Notes under the pieces: generated by a model
Seen by the model: only the letters and a program-made list of their open reading frames with translations
Told to the model about the DNA's origin: nothing
The model's database searches: none
Shown: positions 34,763-43,232 of the stretch, piece by piece
Position numbering within the stretch: the stretch's first letter is position 1
Layout of the letters: each line of letters starts with the position of its first letter
Origin: Flavobacterium aquidurense
GTDB taxonomy: Bacteria; Bacteroidota; Bacteroidia; Flavobacteriales; Flavobacteriaceae
NCBI GenBank assembly: GCA_900107365.1
Contig: FNPS01000002.1
Coordinates: 372,001-436,000 of the forward strand
Length of the DNA: 64,000 bases
Reading direction: 5' to 3'
Made by a program: the position numbers and the translations under genes

Positions 34763-36196
34763 CTAGGCTCTTCTTTCTTTTAAATCCGATTCAATTTGGA
34801 TTTCCATTTTCTTATCGATTTTGTAGAAGAACAATAGTGCAACACCAATCAGAAAAGGAACTGCAGGAAAGACGCTAACCAAAAGTTTAATTCCGTTTAC
34901 AGCTACTGCACTTTGTACGGCTGCATTTGCAACATAGTCAAAGTGTCCTAACAATGAAGTTGTTAAAGCGCCTCCAATACTCAATCCGGCTTTTAATCCC
35001 ACCATCATGGCAGAGAATATAATCGCAGTCGCCCGACGGTTGTTTAGCCATTCTGAGTAATCGGCAACATCGGCAATCATGGCCCACAAAATCGGAATTG
35101 TGATTCCGTAGAAAAATCCGTGCAGAATTTGGGAAACAAAAATCACACTGATTGATTTTGAAGAAAAGAAATAAAAAGCCAATATAAATAAGGTGGAGAC
35201 AAATAAAAAGGAACCAAAGATGTTTCGCTTACCATATTTATCTGCTAATCTTTTTGACAAAGTGATTCCGACGATCATGAAAATAATTCCGCCAGCATTG
35301 AATAGTCCAAATCCGGCCGCAATAGGATCATTCCCAAACTGATTCAATCCAATTCCGGCTAAACCATCTAATATTGGCTGAATAAAAATCGCCAGTTGTT
35401 GTTTGTCTACATAATTTTCAAAATAATATACATAAGCACTGCCTTTCATCGCCAAAGTAATAAATACCAAAGTCGTCAACGCCAACATGATTAACCACGG
35501 TTTATTTTTAACCAAATCGCTTAAATCTTCTTTTATACTTGATTTTTGTTCCGGTTTTGGAACGATACGTTCTTTTGTTGTAAAAAATGTAATTAACAAC
35601 ATAATGGTACCAAATATGGCCAACGCTGTCATTACTTTTTCAATACCAATTGCTTTATCGCCATTTCCGGCACTTTTGATGATACCAAGCATAAAAACCT
35701 GAACAAAAAACTGTGCAAACATTACAGCCACAAAGCGATAAGACGACAAACTATTGCGTTCGCCCATATCACCAGTAATTACACCGCTCAAAGCAGAATA
35801 GGGTAAATTGTTACTGGCGTAAAACAATAATAAAAAGGTATAAGTTACTACCGCATAAATCACTTTACCGTGATAGGCAAAATTGGGTGTTGTAAAGGCT
35901 AATAATGCAATAACTCCCAAGGGTACTGCAGTCCATAAAATCCAGGGTCTGAATTTCCCCCATTTGGTACTGGTCCTGTCGGCCAGAACACCAATAATTG
36001 GATTAAAAACAAAAGCTGCTATCAAACCGACAACCAACATAATTATAGAAGAATCCTGAGGCGATAATCCGTAAATATCGGTATAAAAATAAGCGAGGTA
36101 AGTAATCAGTGTCTGAAAGACTAAGTTTGCCGCCAGGTCGCCTAAGCTGTATCCAATTTTTTCTTTTATGGATAGTTTTTGAGAATTAAAATTCAT
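34763..36196 (-). CDS. GPH-family (glycoside-pentoside-hexuronide) sugar:cation symporter
   Basis: The 477-residue inner-membrane protein has about 12 hydrophobic segments and GPH signatures: LSIKEKIGYSLGDLAANLVFQT at the start, NPIIGVLADRTSTKWGKFRPWILW after the second helix, and a later MIADVADYSEW block. Relatives carry xylosides, glucuronides or pentoses with H+ or Na+. Between a GH43 gene downstream and xylanase/glucuronidase genes upstream, xylo-oligosaccharide or xylose uptake is likely. A LacI-type operator lies about 100 bp before the start, and a half-matching ACAACCTGTTGCAC at 36374-36387 lies further up. Confidence 0.9.
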   Translation of the reverse strand: MNFNSQKLSIKEKIGYSLGDLAANLVFQTLITYLAYFYTDIYGLSPQDSSIIMLVVGLIAAFVFNPIIGVLADRTSTKWGKFRPWILWTAVPLGVIALLAFTTPNFAYHGKVIYAVVTYTFLLLFYASNNLPYSALSGVITGDMGERNSLSSYRFVAVMFAQFFVQVFMLGIIKSAGNGDKAIGIEKVMTALAIFGTIMLLITFFTTKERIVPKPEQKSSIKEDLSDLVKNKPWLIMLALTTLVFITLAMKGSAYVYYFENYVDKQQLAIFIQPILDGLAGIGLNQFGNDPIAAGFGLFNAGGIIFMIVGITLSKRLADKYGKRNIFGSFLFVSTLFILAFYFFSSKSISVIFVSQILHGFFYGITIPILWAMIADVADYSEWLNNRRATAIIFSAMMVGLKAGLSIGGALTTSLLGHFDYVANAAVQSAVAVNGIKLLVSVFPAVPFLIGVALLFFYKIDKKMEIQIESDLKERRA

Positions 36197-36296
36197 TATT
36201 TGTTTGTGGTTATTTTGGTTAATTTTATAATCAAAATTGATTTAAATTCGATTATTTAGTTAGCTCGTGTACCGTTTTCAAAAGGCTGTAACTTAA

Positions 36297-36309
36297 GCAA
36301 TCGGTTGTG
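36297..36309 (-). promoter_or_regulatory. LacI-type operator before the GPH symporter gene
   Basis: GCAATCGGTTGTG has the CG centre at 36302-36303 and nearly equals the sites before susC, GH67 and GH3. No convincing -7 box was found at the expected place, so its position relative to the promoter is open. Confidence 0.6.
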
Positions 36310-36386
36310 TAAAATTAGCAAAAAAAACATACCATGCAAATTTACTTTACTTTATTACATTATTTTCTGAAAAACAACCTGTTGCA

Positions 36387-37523
36387 CTAATCTTTAAAAC
36401 CTTTGTCAATACTGCCTTTTTTCTCATTCTTTAACTGCATTACGCTATCATACGCTTTTTTAGGCTGCAATTGTGCATCAAATAATAAAGGATAATTCGT
36501 ACGACCTTTTATAGGCCAGTCATTTAACCAGGATTGTCCATCATAAACGCCCCAAAAAGTAACACGACTTATTTTGTCTTTGTGTTTCAAAAATAATTTA
36601 AAAATGTCTGCATAACGTTGTGCAAGCTTGTCCTGAACATCATCAGGAAGTTTTTCCGGGTACGGATTCATCTTAGCGCTTCCTTCAAAATTCTGATTCA
36701 CATCGGCCCCTTTTAAATCCCATGGATTTGGTAGAACCGTGATGTCTAATTCTGTAAAAGCAACTTTTAAACCTAGTGCAGAATAAGCCAAAATACTTTC
36801 TTCAATTTCTTGCAAAGATGGACTTTCCAATCGCCAATGCGCCTGAATTCCAACTCCGTCAACTTTCCCTCCTCCTGCTCTGACTTTTTTGATTAAATTA
36901 ATGGTACCTTCTCTTTTCGCAGCTGCTTCATTATTATAATCGTTGTAATACAAATCCACTTTTGGATCTGCAGCGGCGGCTAATTTAAAGGCATCAGTAA
37001 GATATTGCTCTCCCAGTGTATTCAAAAAAACAGATTTTCTTAGAGTTCCATCTTCGTTTAAAGCTTCATTCACAACATCCCAGGAACCAATTCTTCCTTT
37101 GTATTTCGAAACGATCGTTGTAATATGATCTTTCATGAAAGCTTTCATTTCCGTACTGTCTTTAATTTTCTCCATCCACGGTGCCAATTGACTGTGCCAG
37201 ATTAAAGTATGACCGTGAATAAACATTTTATTCTTCTCGCCATACGCCACAAATTTATCAGACAATGCAAAATCATATTTGTCTTTTTGAGGATGTACAA
37301 ACATCGATTTCATGATATTTTCTGCCGTAATCGCATTATATTCTTTTCGAATTAACGCATCTTCCTTCGCATTTTTTTCTTCAATTTGACTGGCGCTTAA
37401 AGCGGTTCCGATATAGAAATCTTTTTTGTAAGCGTCTTTCAGCGAGCTGACTTTTTTTTGCGCCGTGCAATTTACAAACAACAATGTGGTTATTGCCAGT
37501 AAACAGGGTTTAATTAATTTCAT
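36387..37523 (-). CDS. Glycoside hydrolase family 10 endo-1,4-beta-xylanase, lipoprotein
   Basis: This enzyme cuts the xylan backbone. With ATG 37523 the protein has 378 residues and a lipobox LLFVNCTAQ; the frame runs back to 37568, but that extension is Lys-rich and would spoil the signal. The GH10 barrel shows NAITAENIMKSMF, HGHTLIWHSQLAPW, the acid/base Glu153 in WDVVNEALNEDG and the nucleophile Glu258 in FTELDITVL. A lipid anchor would hold it in the cell envelope, possibly on the surface. The Q-S-W-L-N-DWP motif binding the substrate is also present. It lies between the GH115 gene and the symporter gene. Confidence 0.94.
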   Translation of the reverse strand: MKLIKPCLLAITTLLFVNCTAQKKVSSLKDAYKKDFYIGTALSASQIEEKNAKEDALIRKEYNAITAENIMKSMFVHPQKDKYDFALSDKFVAYGEKNKMFIHGHTLIWHSQLAPWMEKIKDSTEMKAFMKDHITTIVSKYKGRIGSWDVVNEALNEDGTLRKSVFLNTLGEQYLTDAFKLAAAADPKVDLYYNDYNNEAAAKREGTINLIKKVRAGGGKVDGVGIQAHWRLESPSLQEIEESILAYSALGLKVAFTELDITVLPNPWDLKGADVNQNFEGSAKMNPYPEKLPDDVQDKLAQRYADIFKLFLKHKDKISRVTFWGVYDGQSWLNDWPIKGRTNYPLLFDAQLQPKKAYDSVMQLKNEKKGSIDKGFKD

Positions 37524-37556
37524 TTTTTTTATTTTTTGGTTGATAGTTATTTTTTT

Positions 37557-37631
37557 TTTGCAACACATAGAGACATAGCTTTTGTTTGTCTATAGAGGCG
37601 GTTCACTTGTTTAAAAAAACATAGCTTCTTC
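37557..37631. repeat. Copy 1 of a dispersed repeat of about 70 bp
   Basis: The segment with ACACATAGAGACATAGCTTT and, about 45 bp on, TTGTTTAAAAAAACATAGC aligns with 42168-42245 over most of its length. Both copies lie just ahead of minus-strand genes in the xylan locus and account for the false N-terminal extension of the frames there. Confidence 0.55.
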
Positions 37632-37636
37632 TGTTA

Positions 37637-40507
37637 TTATTTCTTTTGAAAACTTTCCGGTGGTCCTAAATAAGACTCCAAAATTTTTCCCGACTCGGTT
37701 TCAATTACAATTTTCTGAAGCACTAAAGCAGGGTCAATTCCGTAAAACTTTAAAACATGATTTCCTGCACTTTCTATTTTATGCGAAGAGGTTATAATTT
37801 TAATGTTATCAGCAACAGCCTTATTCCACGTTTTATCCGAATCTTTTTCATTAAAATTGATGATTTGTGGTTTTTCATCATCAATAGCAATTCCGTATTT
37901 CAAACCCTCGCGAGTAGAAAAATTAATGGTTGGCGAAAAATAAGCTTGTACTTTTAAAATTCCTTTTTGAAACAAATGAATATCATATTCTAATCTTGGT
38001 GATTTTTCAGAAATTTCAATTGACTGAATATTGGAAGGTTTTAAAGTAACTCCCGATTCGGTTCTCCCGATGTTCGGAATTACAGTCCATTTTACCTCTG
38101 AATTAATTGCTCTCGAATAATGCTGAGCTTCAATCGATACCAAACCATTATTCTCCACAAAACCTTTTACTTCCTTTAAATCAATGTTTTTAGTATTTAC
38201 AATTACAGTGAAATTTTGATTATTGGCTGAAATTGTAATTTGACTTTTTGTATCACCTTTTGGCGCTTTTTTCCAGTCAATACTGATTAGAATTCTTTCT
38301 TCAGTATTAATTTTTCCTTTTGATTTTGAAACCTTAATCCAATTATCTTTAGCAATTATTTTGAAATCAAAAGGCATCGTTCCTCTGTTGAATACATCTA
38401 CAAAATAGCTTTTGTTTTCGGCTGAATTATAAGTTGGCAAAACAATTTCTGCTGCACTATTTGGCCACCAATTTTCAGAAGCTTCAATTGCAATTCCGAC
38501 TTCTGCTTTGTTTAATAACTCAATACTTTTCGTTTCCGGGATCACATTATTTTTTGGCTCTTGCCATGAAGTATAACCTATATGCGTTTGCACCATCATA
38601 TGATTCCACTTGCCGTTTGCCAATTTAGTGTGATAATAATTCGTTAGTAAACTATCCTTTTGAAATAACTCTTTTACCTGTTTTGCATACGAATTTGCAG
38701 AAGCTCTTCCCTGATTCGCGTACAACTGATTTTTTGCTGTTGCAACGTACAATTCATTCAAATTTGCACTTGCCAACACCGGAAATAAAACCAACTGATA
38801 AAAAGCATCTTTGTATTCCGGTTTTAGTTTTGTATTGATTGCATTCGCTTTTTCGACTAGTTTTTTATAATCGTTTAAAACCGTTTCTGCTTCGCTATAA
38901 TTGGTAATACTATACGTTTTCTCGTTTAATAATTCAGGCTTTCGTCTGGAATTGTATTTGGTGTATAATTTTATAATTTGAGCAATTTCATTTGCATTTT
39001 GATCTTCAAAATTTTCCTTTGCCCATTGCATATAATATTGATCTAAATTCCCTGCGTTCCATTTTTCCGGATTCCAGGCCAAATCAAGAAAAAACTCCGT
39101 TGGAAACTCCATTGGTTTGATATCTCCCACATTCACAATCCAAATTTTATCAACGCCATATTGGTACGCCAAATCCATTTGTTCCCAGGTGCGTTCGATT
39201 TGATTGGTATTGATCCATTTGTAGTTTCGCGGTCCGCCCACATAATCAAAATGGTAATAAATGCCGTAACCACCTTTTCTTGGTTTTGCATTTAGTTCCG
39301 GTAATTTCCTGATATTGCCCCAATTGTCATCGCACAATAAAAGTGTAATATCGTCCGGAACACGCATTCCTTTGTCGTAATAATCCTGAACTTCTTTGTA
39401 AAGAGCCCACATCTGAGGCGTTTCTTCAATTGGCTTTTTAGTCACTTCTTTTATAATCTCTCTCTGCGCTTTTACAATATTTTCAAGAAGATCAATTGCT
39501 GTTCCCTGTGTCATTGGTTCGTCACCGTCGCCACGCATTCCAACCGTTACAATGGTTTCCGTGTTTCCCATTCTTTTCATGCCTTCCTTCCAAAACGAAA
39601 TCAGGTTTTCAGAATTGGTACTAAAATCCCATTTTCCTTTGCCTAAATTAGCCCATTCTGCATGCGCTCTGGTTAGTGGTTCGTGGTGCGAAGTTCCCAT
39701 TACAACTCCGTATTCATCCGCTAAAACAGCGTTTTGAGGATCATCTACATAAAACATTCTTCCCCACATCGACGGCCACAAATAATTGCCTTTCATTCTC
39801 AGAATCAATTCAAAAACCTTATCGTAGAATTTCGCGTTAAATCCGCCATACGTATCAAACGCCCAGCCTGATAATGCCGGAGCTTCGTCGTTGATAAAGA
39901 TGCCTCGGTATTTTACTTTTGGTTCTCCGTTAGAATGAATTCCACTTAAAACATGCAATTCTGATTGTTTTTTCACCGGAACATCTGCCCAAAAATACCA
40001 GGGCGAAACGCCAATTTGATTCGACAAATCATACATTCCGTAAATCGTTCCTCTTTTATCAGAGCCTACAATGATTAATGCTTTCTTGATTCCTTTTGAA
40101 GGATTATCGACAATTTGAGTAGTGAATTTTTCCCATTTTCCCTGAAGCTGAGTCGCATCAATTTTTCCTTCACGAACCAATTGATCAATGATTTCACTTT
40201 TTCCGATTGTGCCAATAATCACCACATAATCCGTCGCTTCTGAAAGGGTTTTAATTTGTTTTGGATGAATATTTGTGACTTTAAAAAGATCATTTTCCAC
40301 ATGTCCTGCGACTTTTAAAACGCCCGGAAAATCAGTTGCACTTACTAAAATAGAAGCTGTTTTTCCTTTTGATGCTAATGGGAAATTTTCTGCGGAAGCT
40401 TTGTTTACTACATATTTATCTCCATTTATGGCATAGGATTTTGTGCTGATTCCGAGGAGGAAAAGCAGTAGGATTATTGGCAGTAATGGAGATTTTAGTA
40501 AACGCAT
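37637..40507 (-). CDS. Glycoside hydrolase family 115 alpha-glucuronidase
   Basis: GH115 enzymes remove (4-O-methyl-)glucuronic acid from internal as well as terminal xylose units of xylan. The protein (956 aa from ATG 40507) has a signal peptide (core LLPIILLLFLLGIS). It then shows the GH115 pattern: KKALIIVGSDKRGTIYGMYDLS, GVSPWYFWADVPV, VKYRGIFINDEAPALSGWA, MKGNYLWPSMWG, GTSHHEPLTRAHAEW, TVGMRGDGDEPM and a C-terminal beta-rich part with DKIWIVNVGDIKPMEFP before it. The frame extends to 40546, but those 13 residues precede the signal peptide. Length suits the family. A periplasmic or surface location is inferred. Confidence 0.93.
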   Translation of the reverse strand: MRLLKSPLLPIILLLFLLGISTKSYAINGDKYVVNKASAENFPLASKGKTASILVSATDFPGVLKVAGHVENDLFKVTNIHPKQIKTLSEATDYVVIIGTIGKSEIIDQLVREGKIDATQLQGKWEKFTTQIVDNPSKGIKKALIIVGSDKRGTIYGMYDLSNQIGVSPWYFWADVPVKKQSELHVLSGIHSNGEPKVKYRGIFINDEAPALSGWAFDTYGGFNAKFYDKVFELILRMKGNYLWPSMWGRMFYVDDPQNAVLADEYGVVMGTSHHEPLTRAHAEWANLGKGKWDFSTNSENLISFWKEGMKRMGNTETIVTVGMRGDGDEPMTQGTAIDLLENIVKAQREIIKEVTKKPIEETPQMWALYKEVQDYYDKGMRVPDDITLLLCDDNWGNIRKLPELNAKPRKGGYGIYYHFDYVGGPRNYKWINTNQIERTWEQMDLAYQYGVDKIWIVNVGDIKPMEFPTEFFLDLAWNPEKWNAGNLDQYYMQWAKENFEDQNANEIAQIIKLYTKYNSRRKPELLNEKTYSITNYSEAETVLNDYKKLVEKANAINTKLKPEYKDAFYQLVLFPVLASANLNELYVATAKNQLYANQGRASANSYAKQVKELFQKDSLLTNYYHTKLANGKWNHMMVQTHIGYTSWQEPKNNVIPETKSIELLNKAEVGIAIEASENWWPNSAAEIVLPTYNSAENKSYFVDVFNRGTMPFDFKIIAKDNWIKVSKSKGKINTEERILISIDWKKAPKGDTKSQITISANNQNFTVIVNTKNIDLKEVKGFVENNGLVSIEAQHYSRAINSEVKWTVIPNIGRTESGVTLKPSNIQSIEISEKSPRLEYDIHLFQKGILKVQAYFSPTINFSTREGLKYGIAIDDEKPQIINFNEKDSDKTWNKAVADNIKIITSSHKIESAGNHVLKFYGIDPALVLQKIVIETESGKILESYLGPPESFQKK

Positions 40508-40552
40508 AATAATTTTATTAATAGTAACTCTAATAGTTTTAACCACAATCTA

Positions 40553-40649
40553 GTCATCCTGAGGAACGAAGGACCACACTAGATTCCGCAAAGTAAATCG
40601 CCAATCTTTGTCGAGCTACTTGTGGGGATCTCTCGTTCCTCGGGATGAC
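40553..40649. repeat. Inverted-repeat element with 17-bp arms
   Basis: Arms GTCATCCTGAGGAACGA (40553-40569) and TCGTTCCTCGGGATGAC (40633-40649) pair with one mismatch around 63 bp. A second, decayed copy of the right end (CTCGGGATGACAAAAATG) lies near 40885. The element has the look of a small non-autonomous repeat and lies just upstream of the GH115 gene. Confidence 0.65.
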
Positions 40650-40671
40650 AAAAATGTGCATACTATATGTA

Positions 40672-40828
40672 GTCCCTACGGGACATTTTTTCATCTGCCT
40701 TTTTTTTCTTCTACCAATATTTAACTCCTATCGGAGTATATTCGCAAAATTCCTATTTAAAAATATCTCGTAGAGATTAAATCCTGGTAGAAAAACAATT
40801 TACCATTTACAGATTGTCCCGTAGGGAC
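40672..40828. repeat. REP-like element with inverted 13-bp ends
   Basis: GTCCCTACGGGAC (40672-40684) and GTCCCGTAGGGAC (40816-40828) are exact reverse complements and each also folds on itself into a 5-bp stem with a 3-nt loop. ACTCCTATCGGAGT (40724-40737) and ATCTCGTAGAGAT (40765-40777) lie between them with the same kind of fold. Organisation parallels the 195-bp array at 32705. No coding potential is seen. Confidence 0.7.
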
Positions 40829-40924
40829 AACATAAAATCAGCCGCACAATCATTTCTTTACCAAAATCTTGGCATCCCTCTTTTCTCGGGATGACAAAAA
40901 TGCACGTATAAACTTTGAAATATA

Positions 40925-40951
40925 CCTAACAGGTTTTTAAAACCTGTTAGG
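40925..40951. terminator. Perfect 13-bp hairpin after uxuA
   Basis: CCTAACAGGTTTT and AAAACCTGTTAGG are exact arms around a single T. It ends 9 bp beyond the uxuA stop (minus strand). It may terminate that transcript, though such palindromes are also common stand-alone repeats in flavobacteria. Confidence 0.6.
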
Positions 40952-40960
40952 ATAATTCTA

Positions 40961-42124
40961 TTATAAATTCAATTTATAAGCAATTCCCATTTCCAAGCCT
41001 CTTAATTCTGCAAGACCTTTCAATCTTCCAACCAAAGAATAACCCGGATACGTTTCTGTTTTTTCATCAACATCATGCAAAAAACCGTGATCAGGACGCA
41101 TGGGCAAACTCACTTTTCTTTTATTCATCAATAAAAGCAGTTTTTCTATAAGGACTTCCATTTTGGTATCTCCTTCTAAATGGGCAGATTCCCTAAAAAT
41201 GTTTTCGCTTTCGCGGATGGTATTTCGAAGGTGTAAAAAGTGAATTCGATCTCCGCAATCGTCAATAATTTGCGCCAGATTATTTTTTGGATCTGCTCCT
41301 AATGAACCTGTACAATAACAAAGTCCGTTTGCATTTAAAGGCACGGCTTCAAAAATGGCTTTGATATCTTTTTCTGTTGAAACAATTCTGGGCAAACCTA
41401 AAACCGAAAACGGAGGATCATCAGGATGAATCGCCAATTTAGAACCTAATTCTTCAGCAACCGGAGCTACTTCAGATAAAAAATAAATCAGGTTTTCTCT
41501 TAATTTGTTATTATCAATTTCAGCATAATTATCTAAAAGCGATAAAATTTGTTCAGCGGTAAAATTGATTTTACTGCCCGGTAATCCTAATAAAACGTTT
41601 TTAAAAAGTAAAGCTTTCTCGTCTTCAGAAAGTTGGTTTCCGAATTCCAAAGCCTTTGCTTTCTCATCCTCCGAATAATCATTTTCAGCATTGGGTCTTT
41701 TTAGCAAAAACACATCAAAATAAGTAAAAGCAAGTTGATTGTATAATAGCGCCTTACTTCCGTCTTCATTGATAAAATTATGGTTGGTACGTACCCAGTC
41801 GAGAATCGGCATAAAATTATAGGTGATGATTTTAATACCGCAATCCGCCAAATTTTTTAAACTGATTTTATAATTTTCGATGTATTGCAAATAAGCTCCG
41901 GTAGCCCGTTTTATTTCCTCATGAACCGGTAAACTTTCAACAACAGACCATTCTAATCCGGCTTCTCTGATGATTTGCTGTCTTTCTTTAATGTCTTGAA
42001 TAGTCCAGATTTCCCCAACGGGAATTTGGTGCAAAGCCGTTACAATTCCGGTTGCTCCTGCCTGCTTAATATCTCTTAAAGTAACATTATCCTGAGGGCC
42101 AAACCAACGCATGGTTTGTTGCAT
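40961..42124 (-). CDS. uxuA: D-mannonate dehydratase
   Basis: UxuA converts D-mannonate to 2-keto-3-deoxygluconate in hexuronate breakdown. The sequence QQTMRWFGPQDNVTLRDIKQAGATGIVTALHQIPVGEIW matches the start of E. coli UxuA, and HPDDPPFSVLGLPRIVSTEKD, CYCTGSLGADP and PMRPDHGFLHD are family signatures with metal ligands. ATG 42124 aligns with known starts; the frame runs to 42211, but the extra residues fall in a dispersed repeat. About 387 residues is normal. It would take mannonate made by the SDR encoded upstream. Uronate isomerase (UxaC), KdgK and KdgA are not in the window. Confidence 0.95.
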   Translation of the reverse strand: MQQTMRWFGPQDNVTLRDIKQAGATGIVTALHQIPVGEIWTIQDIKERQQIIREAGLEWSVVESLPVHEEIKRATGAYLQYIENYKISLKNLADCGIKIITYNFMPILDWVRTNHNFINEDGSKALLYNQLAFTYFDVFLLKRPNAENDYSEDEKAKALEFGNQLSEDEKALLFKNVLLGLPGSKINFTAEQILSLLDNYAEIDNNKLRENLIYFLSEVAPVAEELGSKLAIHPDDPPFSVLGLPRIVSTEKDIKAIFEAVPLNANGLCYCTGSLGADPKNNLAQIIDDCGDRIHFLHLRNTIRESENIFRESAHLEGDTKMEVLIEKLLLLMNKRKVSLPMRPDHGFLHDVDEKTETYPGYSLVGRLKGLAELRGLEMGIAYKLNL

Positions 42125-42167
42125 TTTTATCATAATACTAAACTTATTTTTTAACACTTTAATTTTC

Positions 42168-42245
42168 AAACACATAGAAACATAGCTTAACAATGTGTTG
42201 AAAAAAGGCATTTCATTTATTTAAAAACACATAGCAGGCTATGTG
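42168..42245. repeat. Copy 2 of a dispersed repeat, with a palindrome
   Basis: AAACACATAGAAACATAGC at the left and TTATTTAAAAACACATAGC to the right mirror the copy at 37557-37631. The right end holds the palindrome CACATAGC-AG-GCTATGTG (42228-42245). The rest of the gap up to 42476 has further ACACAGAG and TATGTG fragments of the same flavour and no gene. Confidence 0.55.
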
Positions 42246-42476
42246 GGTGGGTGAGTGTTTTAAAGAACTCAATGTCTTTATATGTTATCCGTATAAAATT
42301 TTAAACACAGAGATATTGCTTTCAATTATTTAAAACGATATTCTTAAAAAATCTAGATTTTAACTCACAGCTTATGTGTTTTCAAAACCTGTGAAACGCC
42401 TTTACCGCCAAACTAAATCCATGTTTCTATCTGTTTAAATCTTTTCCAACACAACTGTGTTTAAAATATATTTTTC

Positions 42477-43214
42477 TTAAAACCCAATACTGTTTCCGCC
42501 ATCAACAGGCAAAACAGTTCCGGTTGTATATTTTGATTCGCTTAAAGCGAAATAATAAACAGCATCTGCAATGTCTGAAGGTTCTCCCAGGAAACCCATT
42601 GGCGTTCTTCCCAGTACTTTATTTTTTCTTTCCGGATCATTATCAAGTGCTGTCGAAGACATTTTGGTTTTGATAAATCCCGGGGCAATACAATTTACGC
42701 GAACTCCAAAAGGTGCTAATTCTACCGCCATTGCTCTGGTCATCGACTCGATTGCGCCTTTACTAGCCGAGTACGCAATTACTTTTGGAATACCATATTG
42801 CGATGCCATCGAACTAATATTGATAATGCTTCCTGTCCCCTTTTCTTTCATGTTTTTTACAACGGCTTTACTAACCGCAAAAACACTTAAAAGGTTGGTG
42901 TGAATTATAGATAAAAAGTCTTCATCAGTAACATCCAAAAACTCTTTTTTAAGATTGATTCCGGCATTATTAACCAAAATATCTATCGGATTTTCTTTGC
43001 TTATATTTTCAATCATTTCAGGAATTCCAGCAAGATTATTTAGATCATAAATAACCGGAATTGCATTCACTCCAATCTCTTTACAGGCGTCTTCTGTTTT
43101 CTCTTTTGATCTTCCAATTATATAGGTTTTGATTCCGTTATCACATAATTTCTTTGCTGTTGCAAAACCCAAACCCGAATTTCCTCCGGTTACAATTGCT
43201 GTTTTTGTGCTCAT
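42477..43214 (-). CDS. SDR-family oxidoreductase, probable D-mannonate/fructuronate reductase
   Basis: The 245-residue protein is a classical short-chain dehydrogenase: TGGNSGLG cofactor motif, NNAG at about 90, Ser in IINISSM and the YSASK pair near 155, and APGFIKTKM followed by GEPSDIADAV and a C-terminal PVDGG. Next to uxuA (263 bp downstream) and GH67 (18 bp upstream) it most likely interconverts D-fructuronate and D-mannonate, as the SDR-type enzyme of Bacillus (YjmF) does in place of UxuB. The cofactor (NAD or NADP) is not certain. Confidence 0.82.
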   Translation of the reverse strand: MSTKTAIVTGGNSGLGFATAKKLCDNGIKTYIIGRSKEKTEDACKEIGVNAIPVIYDLNNLAGIPEMIENISKENPIDILVNNAGINLKKEFLDVTDEDFLSIIHTNLLSVFAVSKAVVKNMKEKGTGSIINISSMASQYGIPKVIAYSASKGAIESMTRAMAVELAPFGVRVNCIAPGFIKTKMSSTALDNDPERKNKVLGRTPMGFLGEPSDIADAVYYFALSESKYTTGTVLPVDGGNSIGF

Positions 43215-43232
43215 ATTTTTTAATTTGAATAT

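Noticed and set aside
42168..42211. N-terminal extension of UxuA
   Set aside because: The extra residues are encoded by a dispersed repeat and do not match the known UxuA start; ATG 42124 does.
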